From Schoenoplectus triqueter (lineage: Eukaryota > Streptophyta > Magnoliopsida > Poales > Cyperaceae): DNA of 64,000 nt. Location of the stretch: positions 186,001-250,000 of the forward strand of contig CAXKVV010000142.1 of the NCBI GenBank assembly GCA_964058805.1. Reading direction: 5' to 3'. Of the stretch, positions 58,660 through 64,000 are shown in pieces; the first letter of the stretch is position 1; each line of letters begins with the position of its first letter. A program made the translations under genes and the position numbers. A model generated the notes under the pieces. It was not told the DNA's origin. It saw only the letters and a list, made by a program, of their open reading frames with translations, and searched no databases.

Positions 58660-59802
58660 GGGTCCGTTTGGCAAATCAAGGAATAGTTTTGGAAGAGTGG
58701 TAATTTTGGAAGAGTGATAGAATAGTATTTTTTTTGGAAGAGTGGTATTTTTGACTATTCGGAAAAACGAAAATATCATTTGGCAGTTGTTACTCAGAAT
58801 AGTTAAAATATGAATAATTATGATACTAATAATGATGATGAAAATAATAATAGTAAAATAATAATCATAATAAAGTAATAAAAAATAATCATAATAAATA
58901 ATAATATTATAATAGTAATATAATAAAAATATAAACATAATCATAATATAGTAATATAATAATAAAAAATTATAATTACAATCATAATTATAATAATATA
59001 ATAATAATAATAAGTAATCATAATTTTAATAATATAATCATAATATAACAATCATAATCATAATCATGATAATAATAATTATAGTCATAATCATAATAAT
59101 ATAATCATAATCATAATCATAATAATATAATAATAAAAATATAATCATAATCATAAAAATAATTATAAATAATTATAATTATAATAATATAATAATAAAT
59201 TAATCATAAATATAATTAATAAATAATAATATAATACAACCTAATAAAATAATAATAAGTAATCATAATAATCTAATAATATAATAATAAATAATCTTGA
59301 TCATAATAATATAATAATAAAATATTTATATTTATATTCATAATATAATAATATAATATTAAAATAATTATATTTATATTCATAATATTATAATATAATA
59401 TTAAAATTATATTTATAATAATAATAAATAATATAATAATACTAACGGTAATGATAATATAATAACAATAATGATAATAATAATTTAATAATAATAATAT
59501 AATGATAATAATAATAAATAATAATCATAATATTAATATAATAATAAATTATAATCATAAATATAATATAATAATACTAAATCTTAATCAAAATCATAAT
59601 ATAATAATATAATATAATATAATCAAACAATAATCGCTATTCCGACGAGAGCTAATCCGGTATTCCACCTATAAGTTGGTATACCGGATTAGCACTATTC
59701 CGCACTCTTCTACTTAGTCTAAAATTCGTTTGGCAAATTAATTCATCGAAATAGCTATTCTATTCCAACTTTTTGCTATTTCATTGAGTGCCAAACACTC
59801 CC
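58660..59802. mobile_element. 1.14-kb TIR element with 3-bp TSD (PIF/Harbinger- or CACTA-like MITE)
   Basis: It begins gggtccgtttggcaaatcaa and ends ...gagtgccaaacactccc, giving imperfect TIRs (GGGTCCGTTTGGCA / GGGAGTGTTTGGCA). TAT is duplicated on both sides (58657-58659 and 59803-59805). The segmental copy carries the intact site attactatatgatt at 48351-48364, proving the boundaries. TIRs of the 'GGG..GTTTGG' type with 3-bp duplications are usual in plant Tourist/PIF elements, though TAT differs from their TWA preference. No coding capacity. Confidence 0.88.
58800..59632. repeat. AT-only low-complexity expansion (AAT/ATC-type)
   Basis: Over 800 bp composed almost only of 'ataat', 'aatcat' and 'taataa' words with rare C/G. 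It makes up the centre of the 58660-59802 element and presumably arose by slippage inside it. Confidence 0.9.
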
Positions 59803-59875
59803 TATATGATTAATTTAAGGTGACAAATTTTCTTGCTTTGTTGTTTCCATTATAAAATAATACCAGTCTTTAAAA

Positions 59876-60055
59876 TATAGTAAAAATTTTTTCAAAAAAT
59901 ATAAAATTTAGTCTACATTGAGATATTCATATGAAAATCATTTTGTATGATTCGAATTGACCATTTAAACTTTAAAAATGAAGAACCAATCCATATCAAG
60001 AGGGCAATTTGTACTATACTTAGCATCATAGCCCAACTCTCTCTATATATATATC
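59876..60055. repeat. Family M-like foldback arm (half element)
   Basis: Words 'aaaatataaaatttagtcta', 'gaattgaccatttaaacttt' and the end 'cttagcatcatagcccaact' followed by CT/TA repeats match the right arm of family M elements. The left arm is absent. It marks the end of similarity with copy 1. Confidence 0.55.
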
Positions 60056-60311
60056 AATAGAAAGAAATTGATCTGATTTTTATGTACAATTAATCAGATC
60101 ATAGCCTTTGATTCTTTTTTATTGATACAGACTCCAATATAATTAACAAATTAATTCATAAGATTTAAGCAAGCTTGTTTAGAGGAAAACATAAATTTGC
60201 ACGCAATGTACAGTAAGAGAAAGCTATTTAAATTTCATCAAGAATGATTGCTGATAGATTTATTTATTTGCTATTACAACTAATTTTGTTATAGAATATC
60301 AATCCGATTAA
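60056..60311. other. Short intergenic spacer
   Basis: AT-rich; nothing recognised. Confidence 0.4.
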
Positions 60312-60710
60312 CACTACCGCGAAAAAAAAAGAACTAACAAGGGTTGTTAACCCCCTTTAATAATGATTCTCCAGCATTAGTAAAGAGGAGGTGTTAGTGA
60401 AACTAATAAAGAACTGTTACAAAAGGCCTCATTGCAGAGGACGGTACTCTAACCTTCCGCAAAGATTTTTACAAAAAATCATTGCTGATTCCAGCCCTTT
60501 AACAACGACTATTAATAAATAACTATAATTGAATCCTACCCTTTAACAACGATTATGCCGAATAATCTTTTTTTTGGAAGTTTTTTTTTCAAAATATTTA
60601 ATTCTTATAATCTTCAACAACACTTTAATAAACAACTATTGTTAATATTTTTTTATTAACAATAAAAAAATATTTTTAATAAATTCGTTGTTAACACATT
60701 GTTGCTAGTT
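60312..60710. mobile_element. CACTA-like remnant
   Basis: It begins CACTACCGCGAAAAAAAAAG, a CACTA-type 5' end. The following about 400 bp repeats 'aacaacgatt / aataatcgttgtt'-like words in both orientations, like subterminal arrays. A clean ...GTAGTG right end was not found, so the element is truncated or decayed. Confidence 0.5.
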
Positions 60711-61139
60711 GAGTCCGTGTGAGTATTTTCGAAATCAGAAAATTCTGAAGTTAAAAAATCTAGCAGCTTACACTCTACATTATGATGACTTCTTATTTAA
60801 TTCGAAGTTCAAAATATTCTCTTTTATGGCTTTGTTTAACTTTTCATTAACTTTGAAATTCGAAATCAGATTATTTTTGCCTTTTGCAAGTTCTCGAACT
60901 AGCTCTGTAATGTTTATTTGCAAGAAAACAACATTAAAATTGAGAATATGGTTAATCACATTGTAGGACATATTTGATATACTTTTATACTATTCTATAT
61001 TTATGTTTGACATTTGTGTTATTTGTATATGTGTGTTAATTATATTTATATTATTTATAATTATTTGTTATTTGTGTAATTATTTGTTATTTATTGATTG
61101 TTATATTTGTGTAATTTGTGATATATATTTAAGGCTAGC
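60711..61139. other. AT-rich sequence, no gene
   Basis: An 85-codon plus-strand frame (60709-60966) lies across an inverted-repeat-like stretch (gaaatcagaaaattctgaag; aagttcaaaatattctc) and shows no domain. Confidence 0.4.
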
Positions 61140-61515
61140 AATAATGGACTGACCACAGAAAATATGCAGAATTATTTTAGAAAAAAAAGACATTTAGAGA
61201 TGATTTTTAATTAATAATTAGTTTTTAATTAATAATCAGTTCTAAAAATTACCCTTTGGAGCTAATTTTTAACTAATAATCGGCTCTAAAGGTCCCATTA
61301 ACACCGGTTATTAGTTAAATTGGCTCTAACAATATCTTTAGAACTGGTTTTTAATTAATAGTATACTCTAAAAGTGTTAATTAGAATTGATTATTACTTA
61401 AAAATTGGTTCTAAATGTCTTCTCAAATTCATTTTCAAAGAAGACCTTTAGCGTTGGTTGCTAAAAATTTTAGTAATTCCTTACTTTATAACCGATTGTA
61501 TAGCAGGTGCTATAA
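61140..61515. repeat. Subterminal-array remnant like the CACTA element at 9195
   Basis: Several copies of 'ttagaactggtttttaatta', 'aacaccggttattagttaaa' and complements occur within 370 bp. They resemble the 'aaccggttctaaa' arrays of the CACTA element. Ends are not visible. Confidence 0.5.
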
Positions 61516-62950
61516 TCTTATATTGAAAATGACATAATATCAATGCTATGGATCAGACCACGTTCTTAGTTTTACAGAGCAGCAATAAGTCAATTAATTT
61601 TTATGATATATGTAATATGTAATTGTCTAATAATTTTGACCCCATTACTAGAATTTGTTGTATTAACATGCGTATAAATTTTAGTAGTATGAGTATAGAT
61701 AGTGATTGACGTGCATACATCAAAATATATGCTAGTGATCTTTATTTTGAACCATATTTGCATGTGTACTCATATGTCATGATAGTAGCGTGGAAGATAA
61801 TAATGTGCATGCATGCTTCTATCATGACATATATATGAGTCTATGCATGTAAATATAATTGAAAATAAAATTCACTAGTATGAGCGTTGATGTACTCACA
61901 TCAACCACTATCAACCACTATGTATACATAAGCTACAAAAATTATATGCACTTTAATGTAACAAATTCTAGTAGTACCCCATTTGACTGGTCAACCTCAA
62001 ATTGTACTCGACAAGCTTCCTAAGTTGCTAATATTATCTCATCAGAAGATGGGCACATCAGGAAATGAATCAGATATACTAGCTCAAGCTTTTGACTACT
62101 CTGTTTATAGATAGATATGTTAAGAATTAATTCGACTCGACCAGTACATATAGATATTATTGACGGTAGGTTCGGTTCTCTCACTACTAAATTAATTAGA
62201 ACCAAACCAACGCATTTTTTTTTTTTGCTAAAAGAAAGTGTAAAGTCCTAAAACCACCAACATTTTTCCTATTGTACAAACACAGAAAATTAGAAAAAAA
62301 TAATAATTATACACCCTGTATTCTGTATTGTTCAAATATATTTAATTATATCCCCTATTCAAAGTGTTTATCGTTTTTCCCATTTAAATCATCATATGGA
62401 AATTAAATCGTTTGACAGTTTGTCTAAATAAATAATGAAAAAAATATAAAAGATACAAAATTTATTTGTATATTGAAATTATATTAAGCGGTTTCGAATA
62501 ATTATTAATATTTTTGAAAATGAAGATATGAATTTGTTGCATAGATCGCTTAGCCTTGCTCTAACAATACAAATTATTTCGAGACGTAAGTCTTAAATAA
62601 AGAAGAACGTGCAGCAACGAATTGGTGACCTCATTTGTCCGATCTGATGGCCATGCAGTATTATATCGTGTTTCATCTGAGGTCGATTTACACCTGATCT
62701 ATATATCAAAAAAGGAATAATATATTGTCAATTTCATTTTCCCGATTTTACATCTGATACATTAGTACTGGAGTAGGTGGCTAATACACGAGGACGAGGG
62801 TTTGAATCTTTTGAAGTGAGCTAAGATCCGTTTTTGACGGATGTAATAATATATTATGTTTGTTGACCGGCTTTACTTACTACTAGCAATGTTAATTTTT
62901 TTTAACTAAATTATGTATATACTAGTAATGATTCGATGCTACTAGTATAA
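61516..62950. other. Intergenic, nothing firmly recognised
   Basis: The words 'gtactcatatgtcatgatag' and 'ctatcatgacatatatatgag' (61770-61843) are inverted, a small foldback. 62790-62815 (cgaggacgagggtttgaatc) resembles a tRNA-type B box of a SINE, but no A box or tail could be placed. No gene is supported. Confidence 0.4.
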
Positions 62951-62964
62951 ATTTTAATTTTTCA

Positions 62965-63262
62965 TACTTAAAATTTTAATTTAAATAGCTCAATAAAATT
63001 TTTATATCATAATTTTATAGAATACTAATTTTTATCATGTTTGGAGTTAGTTTACTATGTCTAACAATTTTTAAAAAGTAAGTATTTTTAACATACAAAT
63101 TTTATTATTTTTCTATTATTTTAGAATTATCTTTAAAAAATCATTAAGTATAGTAAATTAATTTCAAACATGATAAAAATTAGTATTCTATAAGATTTTG
63201 ATATAAAGATTTTATTGAACTATTTAAATTAAAATTTTAAGTATGAAAAATTAAAATTTGAA
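62965..63262. repeat. Foldback element, about 0.3 kb
   Basis: The left arm (aattttaatttttcatactt ... tcatgtttggagttagttta) and right arm (taaattaatttcaaacatga ... aagtatgaaaaattaaaatt) are inverted over about 130 bp each. The loop is AT-rich. Related words occur at 7501-7870. Confidence 0.75.
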
Positions 63263-64000
63263 CTTAAAATGTTTCGATCGAAATATTACTAGAAACATAA
63301 TAGACAAACTTTGCTATATATGTAGCCATGTTAAATTATCCATCTCCCCATGCACCTCCAATTCGCACACAAAAAAGAAAACAAAAGGGCTCAGAGGAGT
63401 TTACCTCATATAGTATTATAATATTTTCATCCTATGTGTACTCACGTGGAGTATAACATTTCAACTGACATAATTATTAATGACAGGTGTATATATCTTA
63501 AATGAAATAATATATTATTAAAAATAAAAGTAATAATTATTAAATGGTACACATAATTATTTTTCAACCTTAAAAATATATCTAAAATTTTCAACTCAAG
63601 TGCAACGTAAAAATTGAATGACTGATATAATTATTCACGACAGTTATATATTTGTTAAATAGAACACACATTTTTTTGAACAGACCATATTAATTTTAAA
63701 TATAAAAATTATCATATATGTTAAATTAAATTTATATTTATTTAAAAATTAAATATCATTTATATTTTTTAAAAGATTATTTGGCTTTTATATTTTATAA
63801 TTATGTATTCCATTTAACAATTTTAACTGTTCGTTTTAATAAATATGATGTTCTATTTAACAGTTATGACAGGTATCCATTTTTTTTTTTAAGTAACCAG
63901 CAAGCCGGTTATGTTATATTGATAATAAGAAAATTATTTATAGAGCTAGCCAAGTAGCTTTCAACTACTTGACCGAATTTAGTGTGGTAATGAATTTAGA
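63263..64000. other. AT-rich intergenic sequence at the window end
   Basis: It contains further copies of the 'taaatggtacacataatta / tttgttaaatagaacaca' words seen at 51086-51270 and 53090-53280, probably an old dispersed repeat. No gene seen. Confidence 0.45.

Larger units (their letters stand above)
53836..59875. repeat. Segmental duplication, copy 2 (shorter copy)
   Basis: Collinear with 37620-48425. From about 57660 (just after NPF exon 1) to about 58150 the match is lost. The match then resumes at the equivalent of 47905, so about 5 kb present in copy 1 is missing or replaced by about 0.5 kb of other DNA. Copy 2 lacks the hAT, the 108-bp element and the copia fragment. It has about 190 extra bp (55476-55668) and the 58660-59802 element. 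Confidence 0.85.

Noticed and set aside
62785..62830. Possible SINE (B-box-like gggtttgaatc)
   Set aside because: No A box at the correct spacing, no tail and no target duplication seen.
1..64000. CRISPR arrays, operons, prokaryotic promoters and ribosome binding sites
   Set aside because: None are seen. Spliced genes and plant transposons show the DNA is eukaryotic. The tandem repeats found have no spacer structure.

Overview
This window looks like nuclear DNA of a flowering plant. It is strongly AT-rich and gene-poor, and it is packed with plant-type DNA transposons (hAT, CACTA, Mutator-like, Helitron and PIF/CACTA-like miniature elements) plus small foldback elements sitting in TA microsatellites. 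The only clear host genes are two DUF247 (UPF0481) genes and one NRT1/PTR (NPF) transporter, both plant families. I see no CRISPR array, operon, rRNA or convincing tRNA gene. The species cannot be read from the sequence.

Layout. 1-8.8 kb: foldback elements, a DUF247 gene on the minus strand (4174-5454) and AT-rich spacer. 8.8-11.0 kb: a CACTA-type element with a 3-bp target duplication, nested inside a hAT-like element with an 8-bp target duplication. 11.6-18.5 kb: an LTR-like repeat and a chain of two foldback families separated by TA tracts, duplicated in tandem; the second unit carries a non-autonomous Helitron. 18.8-23.7 kb: a structurally complete hAT transposon whose three-exon transposase reads open throughout (797 codons). 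23.7-36.6 kb: decayed repeats, a second hAT-like element (26785-29005) inside a foldback element, and short unrecognised ORFs. 36.6-38.9 kb: a decayed Mutator-like element with long terminal inverted repeats. 39.0-39.8 kb: an internally deleted relative of the 18.8-23.7 kb hAT element. 42.8-45.5 kb: the NPF transporter gene, with four exons and one apparent single-base frameshift. 49.7-51.0 kb: the second DUF247 gene. 53.8-59.9 kb: a second, shorter copy of 37.6-48.4 kb that keeps only exon 1 of the NPF gene. 60-64 kb: CACTA-like remnants, a foldback element and AT-rich spacer.

The window's main value is as a record of transposition. Duplicated segments supply the empty site for four separate insertions: the small hAT (39017-39770), a 108-bp inverted-repeat element (40321-40428), a 1.1-kb TIR element (58660-59802) and the Helitron (17735-18200). 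Element ends and target duplications can therefore be read directly. The complete hAT and its deleted relative share TIRs and GC-rich subterminal arrays, so they look like an autonomous/non-autonomous pair. All element and gene calls come from reading the sequence by eye; no alignment or database search was run.
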